From Sipunculus nudus (lineage: Eukaryota; Annelida; Sipuncula; Golfingiida; Sipunculidae), in contig CM049310.1 of the NCBI GenBank assembly GCA_026874595.1, positions 44,857,058 to 44,921,057 of the forward strand: a DNA stretch of 64,000 bases, given 5' to 3'. Position 1 is the stretch's first letter; each line of letters starts with the position of its first letter. Shown piece after piece: positions 11,062 to 24,826 of the stretch. The position numbers were made by a program, and so were the translations under genes. A model generated the notes under the pieces. The model was not told the DNA's origin. It made no database searches and saw only the letters and a list, made by a program, of their open reading frames with translations.

Positions 11062-12320
11062 TATCGTACATATATGTAGTTTATTATAATTGCCATAAAA
11101 CTTATTTTAAAGGCCGTATTACGTGTCTGAACAAAAAAAAATGTGGCGGTTACATGTCATATAAAAACACAGTTTTATTAATCTGAAATACACACATTTA
11201 AAGAAATTGGTACCTTTTAAGGAGATATGCTGTCAAACTAATAAATGTGGAATGAAAACGGCAATTTTTGAACAGCAAACAGGTAGTTGGTCAATGCAAT
11301 TCAAACATAATCTAAAATAATCTACTTGAACCAATACACAGATATTCTCAAAAGACCTTTTTTTTTTACTTAATGAATTGAATCCTGCATGGAACATTTG
11401 TATTTTTGTGCAACCCCGAGTTAAAACCAACAAACAGATCAAGACCTATAATGATCACTACCAAAGAAAATCAAACGATCACCATCACCACATATAATTA
11501 TTATCCAATCTCCCCGAAAAGAATACACTTATTCCGTTCTTGTCACCGTATTTATACTTACAGTAAATCATTACTGACATCACCTGATAAAAGAATGGGA
11601 TAACACCTTAGACACCTGGTCACTATTCAAATTCTCAAAATAAAATTGAAACCATCAAAAAAATTTTTTTTTAAATTCTCATAGGCACAGATATTTATAC
11701 CCTAAGACATATAAAACTAAGTGAAGATGAATGCGCTTTAAACAAGAATTATTGGTGATTCAAAGGGCCTGGGTAAAAGTCAGAATTGGTTCAAATTTGA
11801 AGAATAATAATATGAATAATCATGATGTTTGTAAAATAATTGTATATAACCATAATTTCAACATGAAATATAGGAAAATGGTGGTCTTTATTATGAATTA
11901 TAATTAAAATGTTTTATTTCATGGAAGTTTTTTTTTAGTCGCAAGTGGGTTCAACTCCTGGTATTTCTCACAAAATGTAGTTCCAATTATTAACCATATT
12001 AAATTCTGAACAAACTGATGATTTAACATAGTTACCGAAGACCTGGTGGAAAGAAGAATATTTCACTTAAACGGTACAACAGAACACAAAAAAAGGACAA
12101 TAACCAATAAATATTTCAATACGCCTGTGTCAGTTGAAATTATCATTAATACAATATAGAGCATGTTGATTGTAAATGTGGTTACTTTAATCATATAACA
12201 TATTGTTTCTAAACAAAATCAGTATTTAATATACAAGAAAACGTAGATTCAGTGGTTTGTTTAATAAATCTGCATAAACTAATATGAATTTTATGATATA
12301 TAAAAATATAGTGAATAAAT
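11060..12320. other. Intronic AT-rich DNA, nothing recognised
   Basis: Lies between the 78-nt and 75-nt exons. No exon with good splice sites and no mobile element was seen. Confidence 0.4.
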
Positions 12321-12329
12321 AAATATGAT

Positions 12330-12900
12330 CAGCGCCATGTGACAGGAGGACACGACTGATGACTGAAATCAGCGTCAGTCATGTCACAGTTTTGTCGTAT
12401 TAATTTGTCTCTGGGAGCAGCGGATGGCCACAGCCGCGTCACATTAGATGGCCATCAATAGCTTGTGATTAAGCCGTCAGCACTGTCTCCTAGGCTGAGT
12501 CAGCCGGCGTGGAACCAGCAGTCCAGCCCAGCACAGCGCTGGCCTGGGAAGCTCATACAGTCGCAATAAACATTCATAGAACTACCCGGACGCACGCCTG
12601 ACAAAATCAATTTGGTTTCGGTCTGTAATGTAATTCTCTCCCCGGGGCACCGGTGCTCTCTAATCAAAGATGGCCGACACACTCTAGTGGGGCCAAGACG
12701 GCCACAACAGACGCAAACCTGCCCGCGCCTTTTTCACTGTTACCATAGTAACCCATCCTTGGCAGCAGAGAAATTGAGTGGCCAATTCATAATTTCAGGC
12801 GAGCGGGTGTTGAGAATATGTAGAGAATATTGCTCTGGTCTTTGTGGTAATAATTATAATGACTCCCTCATTTTACCGACGATTTAATTCCCTTATCACC
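12330..12900. promoter_or_regulatory. GC-richer non-coding island (candidate enhancer)
   Basis: This stretch is far less AT-rich than its flanks and has no gene-like frame with splice sites. It has a hairpin-capable inverted repeat near 12358-12383 (GACTGA ... TCAGTC) set between TGTGACA at 12338 and TGTCACA at about 12383, and repeats of GATGGCCA. Such islands in long introns of animal genes are often conserved regulatory DNA. There is no alignment here to prove that. Confidence 0.3.
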
Positions 12901-13047
12901 GCCACAGACCGCGAAGGTTCTGCTGTCATCTACTTAAATCTCCCCGCGTGTAAGATATGAGCCACTGCAGTGGTCCCATATACAAATCATCTTTTTTATA
13001 GACAGAGTTATCTATGAGTAATTTGACGCAACATGTCATGGACTAAC

Positions 13048-13122
13048 CTGTGGTAGTTGTGGTAGTTATGATGTCGGTTGTGGTCGTTGGCTCTGACCCA
13101 AATTTACTTAATGGCTGTTTCG
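13048..13122 (-). CDS. Internal exon, Thr-rich (mucin-like) stalk of membrane protein
   Basis: A textbook acceptor (TTCTTTCTTTTATATTTCAG) precedes 75 nt and a donor (CACAG then GTTAGT). Two of three frames contain stops; only phase 1 is open, encoding KQPLSKFGSEP followed by TTTTDIITTTTTT. The exon is symmetric (phase 1 in, phase 1 out). Joined to exon 1 (ending CTG G at 38523) the junction reads YTSL-A-KQPL, placing this Thr-rich run just outside the transmembrane segment, where O-glycosylation would be expected. The 25-kb intron this implies is long but normal for such genomes. Further exons between may have been missed. Confidence 0.6.
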
Positions 13123-14824
13123 CTGAAATATAAAAGAAAGAAAATAAGTAAAATAAACTGAATAATGTCTTTGAAATTGTACACATACATTCATCCATGC
13201 ACTTAATTCCCGATTATCCGATCACCCTTCAAGAGAAATTTAAGAAACGTATTAAATATAAGCAGTATTCTGCTTACTGCAGTGCTCATTTATCCGAATA
13301 AAACTAGTTGTCCTGAGCTTTGTCCGGATAATCAAGCCTCTACCCTATATGCATATAAACAGGCACGATAAAAACAGTACTTTTAGCCTATTTACTTATA
13401 TTTTATCAGACCTTATAAACTGCATTTCGCAACTATTTATATTTTAACTATGTAACATTTAAAACGGGAGCCTCTCTCCTGACTACCAAGCCGTCACGCG
13501 TAACACAATCCTGGCTGAGCTTATTACGACATGTCGTCAAACTGCTCAGGGCAATACAGATCAGACGATCAATCATGTGACTTCTATGGCCAAGTTATGG
13601 GATTTTACTGTATTTTACATGTTTTGAATCTGATTATGTCATCATGATAATCTGATTCTGGTTTTATAGTTATATTTCGTTTTTTTTTTTGGTAATTTGG
13701 AAAACGGAAATGACACGTTCGTTAAACATCTGGAGAATATCCATATCAGGAGTAATCGAGTTCATCATCGACCTGTAGTCTGTCCCACTGAGGGGTGCCC
13801 ATCGGTTTTTGGCGATATTAATGTACAATGTGCATGAATTAAAAAAAAATTACCCGTCATTATTGACTACACCAGGTACTCCGGCATTTTTTTAACAAAA
13901 CAAGCACCATAGCTTGTAAATAAACTGAGTGAAACAATTATTTTAAAATATGAGAAAACAGTCCACTTTCATCACGACATGCTGACTGAAGTGACAGGGT
14001 CAAGGACATCTTTTGACAGGTTTTGATTGGCTGATTGTTAAATCTATTACCATAAATATGATTATTTAATAATACATTTAATAATTTGGGATTAAATATT
14101 TGATTCTCTGTTGCCGGAGTGTTCAGAATGTTCCGTCACTGTTACATACTGAACAGAAATATAAGCATTTTAAAATTATCGCATAAATCCGATGGGCACC
14201 GCTTGGTGGGATAGACTATTGTTTTGATCAATAGTTTTGCTTAATGTCACGAGAATGTATTTAAAAAAAAAAGAACCAGTTGTCGTTGTAAAAAAATGAA
14301 ATAATTACTTTTAGTGTTACCTTCATTTATTCTTCTGTTAAATATATAATTATATATAATATCATTTATTTTATTATATATAAATACATTGATTATGATA
14401 TATTTATATCACTATTTTTATAATTGGCAAAATTATTATTATTATTATTATGATTATTATTCCTGATTTTTCCTTATTCTAATTTTTTAAAATTATATGA
14501 GTAATGTATGTGCTATCTTTCTGGTGTTTATATATTTTTTTTGTAAAAGTTAAATTTAATCAAAAGCCAATAAGTACATTTGCTGTATTTGTTTGGCGTG
14601 TACCACAGCAACAATGTGTATTGAGAAATAAAACACACGCAATCTGGTATATATTGCAAAAGGGTCTAGATTTAATGTTTTATGTTGTAAACAGAAATCG
14701 TATGATTTATCCAAGATTTAATCATATTGCTACAAGCCATAAACCTGCAACGACCAGCTGTGTCTGGTGTGCTTTCGAATCTGACAGCATTATATATCTG
14801 CCTAGGTTGGACGTTCACCCAAAG

Positions 14825-16430
14825 TAATTGAATGAAATAGCCTGCGAAATGTTAAAGGGATCCCTTCCAAAGTGTTGATTTTTCTTCTTAAAAAACATCG
14901 TGCGAATTTGTTAAATAGTAAGAATGGGTATAGTGTATTTTGCGTGTATATTCTCTATCCCAGATATTTTAAGCCCCCCCCCCCCCCCTTATCCGCCCCC
15001 TGATTTTAGTCCTGCATGATCGTACTTTAATCTGATTGGAACAGATATGATTCAGGCAATTGGGCACCTTAGATGACAAGCTGTTTGACCAACTGCCCCC
15101 TACGTTTCAAAGGTCGTCAAGAGTGTCAAATTAGCTCATTGGGCGAAATGACGCAATTCCGTGGAGATCTCTGCATAAAATGATTATAAATGCTAAAATG
15201 ACGTAAGATACGAAAATAAAGGAGGGAGAGGAAGGCTAATTTCCATAAAAATTCTTGTTTTGAGTTTTCCTATTATGAGAAATTTACTGATGAGACCATT
15301 GGTAAGAAAACTTGCCGTCAAACTCGGGAGAAAGTTTAACCTCCGAAAATGACCTTAAAAAATTAATACCATGAATAATTCTAGTACGGTAGATGAGAGC
15401 TAGTGTGTATTTCTGTATACGGCGGACATTTTGAGAATCCTAATTACCGCCACCCTGGATATCTTTCCGCCATCCGTTTATCCGTCAGACCCAAAGGGGG
15501 AGACATTTTCGTGTTCACAGACGGCTGTGGACGGGATTGATTATTTGTTTGAGTGATTTGTTCCGGACTGTCTACAGGACGCAAATCCAATTCCGTTCCT
15601 ATTATCTTGTGCCGTGGAGAAATGACGGTCTGACGTGGACACGTCCTCGGTAACTAATCTACATACACGGGGATGCTGATACAATTACACTAAGTGACAC
15701 ACAGACAGACACAATACTGCGGACAATCAGGCCGCAGTCATCCGGCACGGCTATACACACGCAATATTACAATAACATATACAATACTGCAAATGCATCG
15801 AACATATACTGTGCAATGCATGCATATAAAGCATGCAAACACAAAGGTGATCAACATACATAAACACACACTAACACATATTCGATCCACAAGGATAACA
15901 ACTGATGCAATCACATATATGAACTCTACATATATACACGCATATGTATGTTCTCGTATTTTAACAAAAGTCGCCGCAATTAGAGGAAATGCTGCAAACC
16001 GGTTCGTTACACATGGTATCCAACAATGTTTTCATATATTAAAGTTATAGGTAAATGTCAAACAAACACAGAGACACACTGATGTGGCGTTCTTAATTGA
16101 AGACTGACACACACACATACACACAGAAGCTATATATATAATTACAACCATAACAAGTATGGAAATAAAAAAACACGCACACGGATTCTTAATACTGCGA
16201 TAATATGGAAGGAAATGGATATTACATTTCATGTACACATGGATGCACGCGTGAGTGGACTTTTCAGTAATAAAATCCTTCCTTCACTTAAATCATCGAT
16301 TAATTCCCAGTTCCATCATATATCCCAGCAACATAAACGTATCAATTTCGCGAAATTACTTTGGCATGAAATTCATATGAATATTATTTCCAAATCTACA
16401 TGGTAATTACATAATAGACCATTGTCTGTA
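14825..16430. other. Non-coding, no gene recognised
   Basis: Contains a C-run at about 14974-14988 and a GC-richer patch at 15120-15660, then CA-rich simple sequence at 15690-16130. Open frames here are short and lack splice support. Confidence 0.35.
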
Positions 16431-16439
16431 TGCTTTTTA

Positions 16440-17140
16440 TCATTTTAATTGATTGTATACATACGGGCGCACCGGCCGTATTTTCCCAAAGGCATTGTGT
16501 AGAAATAGAATGTTCTGATATTTGCGCTGGCAATCTGCCGCAACCCGTATAACATGAATATTAATTATCCGATCACTGTGGAAGCTGGGATATTACAGCA
16601 CGAAGGAAGACTGCTGGGAGCTGTTTCAAGCTACGGCAGCAACTGTTCCAGTCCCTACGAGACAGATACCGTTTAATACACTGTTGGTTTAGGCGGTTTG
16701 GGGGAATATAGACTCCATGCATTGGTGTCCGAAATATTGCCAGGCTGGGACACTCAACCACCCCAGGACCTTAATGCTTGGTAGAAATGAAAGAAATAAA
16801 ATATTTATGCGTCAGCTAAGGCGATTTATTCCCTTGTTAAGCTCTTAAACCTGCGCAATGTAAACTAGTTATTTTGCGGACTTTTATCTTCTAGACATAT
16901 CTTTGCGCCGTCCCCTGGGCAATGTGTAAGGGCCACACACCCGCCGAGTCGACCATTTTTGTAGTGAATAACCTGTTTATATATTCATGGAATCCTATAT
17001 GCTCCAGGCACGCGGTCTCCCTCTATTTATAACCCCTATCTATAGCATGTATTCATAACCATCCATTGGGTTCATCTCTGTTGCGTGCAAATCAGAATTA
17101 AATCAAGCCTCGTTCTGGTTTCAATCACGTGCTTGCCAAG
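16440..17140. promoter_or_regulatory. GC-richer non-coding island (candidate enhancer)
   Basis: Mixed-composition DNA with TATTTATA and ATTAATT motifs and a CACGTG E-box near 17127. A 62-codon minus frame at 16573-16761 resembles no family and lacks good splice sites, so non-coding conserved DNA is the preferred reading. Confidence 0.25.
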
Positions 17141-17149
17141 GTCGGATCT

Positions 17150-17991
17150 TCTTCTCTTTGGAAACTTACGTTATATGTATATAATAGAGATGTCCGGCCA
17201 GAAACTTTCAGAAAATTTGTGGTAAAAAAGTATCTCCAGAAAATCTCCATTCATGATATGATCTGACACCAGATGGCGACATGGATATTCCCTGCTCTTG
17301 GATTTTGGTAAAAAAAAATAGACCCTCAGTTGTCGTTATAACATATTGCAGATATCTGAATAAAGTATCAAGTAATATGATATAATAACAAGTAGATAAC
17401 AATATTATTTGTTTTAACATAATTTAATCAGGTCATCAGTTTAAAATAATTGCTTGTATTTTTTCTGTAAATCTTTGGCAGTATCAGTGGCATACCATAA
17501 ACGGTGTACCTTGATATCTGCTGAGATTATGTAAAGGCCTTCAGAGGTTTATATTTCACGGTAAAATTGTGGAATATTTGTACCTTTACAAATAAATTAT
17601 ATTATACGTGATTAAAACCATATAAACGAGACAACTATTCATACATATTGGCCATGCGCTTGACGGCGGTGGACCTGTCGATTAGGGGTTGAGGAGTTTC
17701 TCTCTCTTCGAAACTTTCCTCTGATAGTATTCTTCACTAAATAAGACCTTATCTTGCTCTCCTTGCGTGAATGAGATCTAACCTTGGAGGGATGGCAAAA
17801 CAAGCCCTTGATAACAATAAGTCTAGCTCTTTAGATTCCTGCTTGAGATGTATGTTCCTTAGAGAGAACAGAAAAATTGCCAGAAAGAGGGGACCAGAAG
17901 CGTTAATGATTTCGTCGTTGATTGATTTAGGACAATAAAATGAATAGGACAGCCTATGCGTTCATGCGAAATCCAGTATCTCTGCCACTTT

Positions 17992-18043
<52 letters not shown>

Positions 18044-19660
18044 TCAGATCAGGCTACATCATGAAAATTCGGCCAAAAGTTATTATGTTGGCACTACAGT
18101 TTTATAAATTACGTCAACATACCCAAAGCAAAAGCATTATCTATCCAATAGCGATTCCCATCACATTACAAACTGCCTACACTTCCCACATTACGGCAGT
18201 CTCTCTGCTCAGCGGGACGGTCCGGGGGGAAGGGGATTATCACGATGAGAGACCAGCACAGCCGCCGGCGTATCATTTGTGACAAGCTCTGGCATACTGT
18301 AACAGGTAGCAGCACGGTAACAAAATTACAGCCACTGTAGAAGCCCCTGTCCAACATACCACCATGCATAATGAATACCAATCGATATTTATGACAGAGA
18401 TCCACTTTAAGGTCCGCTGGGTGCTCGTTGATACGCATGGTGGCCGATCTACGCAAATTGCTTTCAAGCAATCACCCAGGACCTTCTATTGGAGAACGTA
18501 ATGTTCGATTTACAATTCATCTGCTCTATGAATCCTCAGTTTAAAAGGGCAGTCTTGATCCTTGATCAGACATTTGCTCACCACATAAGTGGATGGTTAA
18601 AATTTTAACCAGATGGGTAAATTTTGGATTTGTGTATATGATTGTCACTTTTAGTGATAGATCTGGATTTATTTAAGAATCAAAATTATTAAACTAATAT
18701 TACTGAAATCGTAAGTGAAATTGAGAGTAAATTATTTGTACAAAGAACTCAAGCAAGCCATAATGACATTGCATTCGGATACACAATATACAGATCAGCA
18801 TATAATTCAGATCGGCGCTTTGGTCACTCAAATGCCTTCATCTAATACATAAATGACTGGCCATTTTCGATAAAGAACCATGTTACGACAACATATGGCA
18901 TTATGGTCTGTGAACAAAATAGAAATCTATTTTCTCACATAGCCTCAAAAATGAAATAAAAAATTCCCCTGATATTCTTACCTATTGAAATAAAAATGAC
19001 CCCAGTGCCATAAAGTGTCATATACTCACGTTCTTAACTAGAAAGTACGAAGTAGTCAGAGAACACATATACCTCTGCCAGCATGAAAACATATATAGCT
19101 CTGCCAACATGACCACATGTATAACCATTATATATAAGTCAAGAATATTGGTAGGATTTTTATTATTTTGTGAGGTGTGTGGTTCGTGAACGCATGTATC
19201 CATATTTGTGTCAGAGCTTATCTCTGCCTACCTGAATATTCAACAAAGGAGGCCTCTTTTTCCTTGGGTTTTGCCATAACCATCCATAACATTTAATCAA
19301 AATCCGATATTAATTTTTTTCAGTATATTATAAGTTACTTACAGACAAACCAAAAATCCAAGTAACTGAAAAAGACAAACACATAACAGCTCCTGGTGGA
19401 GTTATACATATATGACATGATCCAGATGGAGTTTGGAAACTGTCTGCGCCATATTCCTTCGAGATTACAAACACACTCCCAACAGATTTATACTTCTAGG
19501 CTACAGCAGGTGGCATTTCTATCCATTCTTTTTCCGGTTGTGTCATTAAATTAAGTCATTAAACCAAATTAATCCTTGCTTTGATGGGCATTTTACGCTG
19601 ATTATGAAAACTGGACCAGAATTAATTCATAAAGAGCATGTAATTTGTTTAGTAACTCCA
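17150..19660. other. Intronic DNA with (AG)n tract, no gene recognised
   Basis: An (AG)n microsatellite lies at 17996-18036, followed by a GC-richer patch at 18170-18480. A good-looking minus acceptor (TTTGTCTTTTTCAG) near 19362 is followed after 23 nt by GTAAGT, but the frame cannot be judged. Confidence 0.35.
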
Positions 19661-19666
19661 TAAATA

Positions 19667-19845
19667 CAATGGAACCCCGAATTTCCAAGGTTTCCCAATT
19701 TACCAAAGGTAACTTCAAGATTATCGGAGTGATTATGGCGCTCATTCAAGTGCATGTGACCAAATTGTTGACCTCGCATATCTGTAACCTGAATTATCCG
19801 GGAAAACAATGTTCCAAAACCATTCAAATATTCGATGTTCTACTG
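19667..19845. mobile_element. Small TA-flanked inverted-repeat element (MITE)
   Basis: The left end CAATGGAACCCCGAAT is an imperfect inverted repeat of the right end ATTCGATGTTCTACTG. TA lies directly outside both ends. The CAGTGGAACCCC-like ends and TA target match Tc1/mariner- or pogo-type MITEs and resemble the elements at 24827, 36832 and 57190. Confidence 0.65.
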
Positions 19846-19849
19846 TAAT

Positions 19850-21150
19850 TTAAAATGTTCTTCTTTATAATACACGTAATAAAATGAAAACAAATCAGCT
19901 TGCACATTATCTTATTAGCGTACCCGATACTTTGGTATTAGTGGCTTCAATGCACTAAACCCTGCTGCTGTGAGGTTTTTATTTTTATTAAATATTTTGG
20001 TTTAATATAGTAATATTGACAATCTTTCCCATTAAGACCACGCACAAAAATTGTATTGTGGGAAAAAATATCTTTTTACCGTCCGCGACAGAATGAGTGA
20101 TTTTGCCAGCTTGCCAAGAAAATACAAAAAATTGCTTCAGAACTTGAAATGGTGGATATGATTAACACATTTTTCATACCTTAAATATTTAAAAAATCCA
20201 AGAAAAACGTTAGCAGCGAATCCGTTAAACAATAGATTGTTTCTTATGGCCTAATACATGCATTATATAGCATATTGTGATGTATTAGATTCTTTAAAAT
20301 GTTCGTGTGAGGTCATCCAGGAACAGATGATATTAATTATTTTGACATCATCTAAAACCTTTATCGCATTTATTCGAATTTAAACGAAATACAGACCGTT
20401 GGGAATGACATTAAAAGAGACCATTGTGTTATTCTAAAGTGCATGGCCTGTGGTCTGTATGCAAAGTTTGGTTACAGGAGGAAATTCTATAGAGGATTTC
20501 AAAACAAATATGATTTTAATTAAGCTAACGTTCATTGCAAACCGAGTTGGATTACATGCAATAGGCTTCTTTTGGGTCGAGATTTGGATTTGTTAATTAC
20601 ACGAGAGACAAAATTTACTAACAATTCAAACAAAAAATCAAATCTGGAAATGCAAGAGGGTATAATCATGTACATTATTGTACTGTGGAAAGGTATATGT
20701 CATGTTAACCTAATAAACAACATTGCTAAGTACTGCGATGTAACCATTTTCATTGTAACCATCAATAAGCTATAGAATCTGGTAGACTGGAAAGAGAAAA
20801 AAAGAATCTGTTTACATTTAATTCGCTTTGGATACAATACCGTAAAAATATTTGACATTTTATGTTGTTATGTCCTTGATAAAATCAACACTATGAGTTA
20901 TTTTTGGAGAAATTTGTTACAATTCCTTTATATTACCTTTATATTAGAAAACTATTGAAATCTAAAGGACCGCGAAGATAACAGCTTATATTTATCTTGA
21001 TTTAATTATGAGTCAGAAAGAGTTTAAAAGTAAGCTATTAAACCACTTTATGTGATGATACCAACATTTTTATATGACTCGATTTTTAAAGTATGATGGC
21101 CTGAAGCCAGCCTTAATGCTTGAATAAATTATTTCTTCTTCAATGCTGGT
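19850..21150. other. Intronic AT-rich DNA, nothing recognised
   Basis: No complete element or convincing exon. A possible 30-nt phase-1 exon near 20089-20118 has only moderate splice sites. Confidence 0.35.
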
Positions 21151-21159
21151 ATAAGTGAT

Positions 21160-21700
21160 GCCGTCTTTAGCACCCCGAAGGTACAAATTTTCCTTTTCAG
21201 TAAGCATCTCACAATTCCTTGGGGGCTCGGGTCCAGGCGGACCGTCGGGGGTATATCGGTATATGCTCCATGTTTATCCAATATTTATTAATTCTTCCAG
21301 ACTCAGGAGCCGCAGCTAATGGTGTCCAATGAGATAGGAATACTGATCACACGGGACACTGCGGGCAGCTTTATACCAAAAGGCCGCTGACAGGAGCGGA
21401 TTCACCGAGTCGTGGGAGGGGGAGGGTCGTTGGGATATTAACTCTTGGCCCCCATAAAATGGTGTAAAGTTTTGCTTAGGGGCGTCAATTCCTTTTGACC
21501 TGGCTGGTGATTGGGTGGGCAGCATTAGGTGTGAGCCATTTAGGTCATGGTAACAGTCTAACTGCTAAAAACATCCCGGCAATGTCACGTGATAAGAGCT
21601 GTACACATATGGACATTAATCAAAAGGAGTGAATGCCGAGCACACATTTTATCACTATACCTCCGCCTTTTATAGGAGTGTAATACGTTTTCCTTTGGCC
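21160..21700. promoter_or_regulatory. GC-richer island holding paired element A
   Basis: Mixed-composition DNA with no supported gene. At 21577-21657 it contains an 81-bp block that aligns without gaps to 27640-27720 (66 of 81 identical by eye). The first 24 bases, with CACGTGATAAGAGCT, are identical, as is AGCACACATTTTAT. The shared core joins an E-box (CACGTG) to a GATA motif. Confidence 0.4.
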
Positions 21701-22530
21701 CGTTGAGTTGTCTGTTATTTCCTTTGCGGGGGAAAATATGATTGGATTTGGATGATTTTGTTTAGGCTAGGGTAACACCAAAGGGACAATCTAGTAAATT
21801 GTTCATGTAATCTGGATCATTACAATAAATGTTTTATTCAAAGGCTTATACACAAGTGTGACAGACTGCGATATCTTTGTCCACAGAGAGACCACTCCAT
21901 TCACAACTATTAGGGCCAGGTGAATCCGTGTTACTTAAGCGTGTTTACTAACTGCATGTTTGTAGATAAACAGACTCACATATCGGTCACAGGGGCGCTA
22001 AAAGAACCATTCTGAACCGGAATTACCTATACACTTCATTAATATAGACGCCGAGTAAGCCAGCTGTCAATAAAAATTCTACAGAAAAGAAAGTGAAATA
22101 GCTGGCTTAAACTATGGTGCAAGCTCGTTTTAATCACAAATAATGAAAGAAGAAATGTGTCGGGAAAATATTGAGAGCATTTGGAACTTTACCTGAACTT
22201 TTCTATATGTATTAAATTGAGTTATCAATCAACTCTGACCGATAACCATGCCTCAGTTAAAAAGGTCTGAACTGATAAAATATGTTGAAAGAAGGAAATG
22301 GGCCAAGTTGTATATTGTACTTATGGGCAGATAAGGCTCCTAAAAGTATTACAGAAAATAAAATAGTAATTACAACATTCACTTTAAGATTGTAAGAATT
22401 TACTAAGAAAATAGGCAAGCAAAATGTATAATGGACTTGTAATTGTCTATATTTAACGAAACATTTAGTTTCATACAACTTAAAATCATTGTTTATATTT
22501 AGTGCAATAAAAGTACAATAAAACTAGAAT
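21700..22530. other. Intronic AT-rich DNA, nothing recognised
   Basis: No exon or repeat could be supported here. Confidence 0.35.
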
Positions 22531-22534
22531 ACGG

Positions 22535-23991
22535 GTAGTCGACAAGCGACTACGTGTATCCGCCTAAATCAGAGTGGAACGGGTGAAGTGAGGCATGGAT
22601 TAAGTGGCAAGGGGAAATAGAGTGAAGTGTTGCATATTAGCATGGATGTCTGCAGCCAAATTGTGTATGAAGGTTGCCCCCCCTACCACAAAATCCAGAA
22701 AGCCGTCCCAGTTGTATACATATGCAAAATTTAATGCAGATAAGTCAAACCACTACATGTATATGAGTGATTTTAGCCCGTGGCAGACAATCAGATGGAC
22801 GCTGAGCAAAAATGGTTGCAGGTGACGGCACCAGTTTTGCGTATGATAAAGAGCTATGTGAGAACTATACACATGCAAAACTTTGGCCCAATCGGTCAAA
22901 CGGTTCCCAAGATATGAGCTTGGATGTCTGCTGCATAAACTAGAATGCAGGTGGCTCCACCTGTCATAAAATCATGAGAGCTGTCGGGAATGTATAAACC
23001 TGCAAAATTTTAGCCAGATATGTCAAACCACTGCCGAGATATGAGTGATTTTATCCCATGGCATACAAACAGACAGGAGCTGTGCAAAAATGGCTGCAGG
23101 TGGCGCCACCAGTTTTGCGTATGTTATAAAGATCCCCAACGGCTACATTTGTGCAAAAAAAATTTTCCTGATCGGTCAAACGGTTCCCGAGATATGAGCT
23201 TGGATGTCTGCAGCGTAAACGTGAATGTAGGTGGCGCCACCTGTCACAAAATCAGAAAAGCTATCCAGGATGTATACGCATGCCAAATTTCAGGTGAATT
23301 AGTCAAGTCACTGCAGAGATATGAGTGATTTTAACCCAAGGCAGACAAACAGATGGACACTGTGCAAACATGGTTGCAGGTGGCGCCACCATTTTTTGTG
23401 TATGTTATAAAGCTCTCCAAGGGCTACATTTGTGCAAAAAAATTTTCCTGATCGGTCAAACGGTTCCCGAGATATGAGCTTGGATGTCTGCAGCGTGAAC
23501 GTGAATGTAGGTCGCGCCACCTGTCACAAAATCAGAAAAGCTATCCAGGATGTATACGCATGCCAAATTTCAGGTGAATTAGTCAAGTCACTGCAGAGAT
23601 ATGAGTGATTTTAACCCAAGGCAGACGAACAGATGGACACTGTGCAAACATGGTTGCAGGTGGCGCCACCATTTTTTGTGTATGTCATAAAGCTCTCCAA
23701 GGGCTACATTTGTGCGAAAAAATTTTCCTGATCCGTCAAACGGTTCCCGAGATATGTGGGTTTATGTGTGGAAACAGACGCACAAACGGACGCAGAGCGC
23801 AGAGGAAAGGTGAGAGGTCAAAACAAAATCGGGGCGCAGCAGTTCACATGTGACCCGAACATAATCCCGGGTGTCGTAAAATTCCGCCCAGCGGTTACGG
23901 AGGAGTTCTCCGGAAACCTACGCGGCGGCGGCGGCGGCGGCGGCGTGCAGCTGAAAACATAGTATCCGCAAAACTCTGTTTTGGCGGATAC
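22535..23991. mobile_element. Inverted-repeat element with tandem-repeat core (Helitron-like non-autonomous candidate)
   Basis: The left side has a hairpin GTAGTCG-ACAAG-CGACTAC (22535-22553) followed by GTATCCGCCTAAATCAGAG (22556-22574). The right side ends CTCTGTTTTGGCGGATAC (23974-23991), the inverted counterpart, and itself forms a hairpin with GTATCCGCAAAAC at 23962-23974. Between them are about four copies of a ~280-bp unit and a (CGG)n run at about 23925-23945. Terminal hairpins plus a tandem core recall the mollusc pearl elements and Helentron-derived INEs, but no target-site feature was resolved. No protein is encoded. Confidence 0.6.
22594..23760. repeat. ~280-bp tandem repeat, built of two ~140-bp halves
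   Basis: The phrase ATGAGTGATTTTA recurs at about 22763, 23041, 23321 and 23601, giving periods of 278, 280 and 280. Each unit holds two related halves, both starting GATATGAG and both with AGGTGGCGCCACC, so the array is a higher-order dimer. The last two units are nearly identical, which indicates recent duplication at that end. Open frames in this stretch are repeat shadows. Confidence 0.9.
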
Positions 23992-23999
23992 AATTATCA

Positions 24000-24760
24000 T
24001 CGGTGAAAAATATAGATATATATGCGTGTGTGTGTATAACCATGCATTATTGTATTATTTTCCGGTGCAAAAAATCAATCAATAATAAAAAAATTACATT
24101 CTCTTGGGATAAAAAACTATAGATATTGCACTGCTACCCGAAATGTGTATAATAAACCCTCAACCAGTGAAATGAAAATGAAAATATTAAGTTTGAGCTT
24201 TCAATGGAATTTCATGGATTGAACAAGTACATATTGGTCCTGGTATACCAGACGACCTAGCTGACCCCAGGCCCTGTATCGGGTCACGGAGCACGACACG
24301 GAAATCTCTCTTCCCCCGATCTACTCGGTGGGCTCAGAAAATGTGAAATAAATATTGATCACACGAGCCAATAAATCTGGCCAAACGGCAACCTGGCCTT
24401 TCTATCGCGTTGCCATCGTTACAGGCTGTCGTCCGTGCAGGTCTATACTGCGGTTTTTTTTATTGTATTTGCCATTGTTTCCGCTGCGCATCGCAAGGTA
24501 TCTCTGTGACTTCAGAGCCGCAACAAGTGACTGGGCTAGTATGCAGCAAGGGTACCGGTGCAAAAGATAAACAGTATAGATCTATATCTGGATGTTTTGA
24601 ATTAATATTTCATTAAGCCTATACACATGTTATCATACTAATAGTACTGTCGGTGAATTAAGGTAATACTCGAAGGGCTCTCTAATTCTCACCATTGACA
24701 AGTGTGCATTCTCAATTTATCTCGCATTTTTGTTTGTTTAACAGTTGATATTAGGGAAAC
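24000..24760. other. Intronic DNA with a GC-richer patch
   Basis: 24240-24560 is GC-richer with no supported gene. The rest is AT-rich. A patch of conserved non-coding DNA is possible. Confidence 0.3.
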
Positions 24761-24763
24761 AGG

Positions 24764-24765
<2 letters not shown>

Positions 24766-24815
<50 letters not shown>

Positions 24816-24826
24816 ATATATATATA
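24766..24826. repeat. (TA)n microsatellite, left part
   Basis: TA tract split from 25004-25053 by a TA-targeting element. Confidence 0.9.

Noticed and set aside
13190-13345. Pogo-like element suggested by GATTATCCG motifs in both directions
   Set aside because: Only a 9-bp inverted core is visible; no clear ends or TA duplication.
22604-23962. Open frames in the 22.6-24.0 kb array
   Set aside because: They recur only because the ~280-bp unit recurs, and none spans the array.
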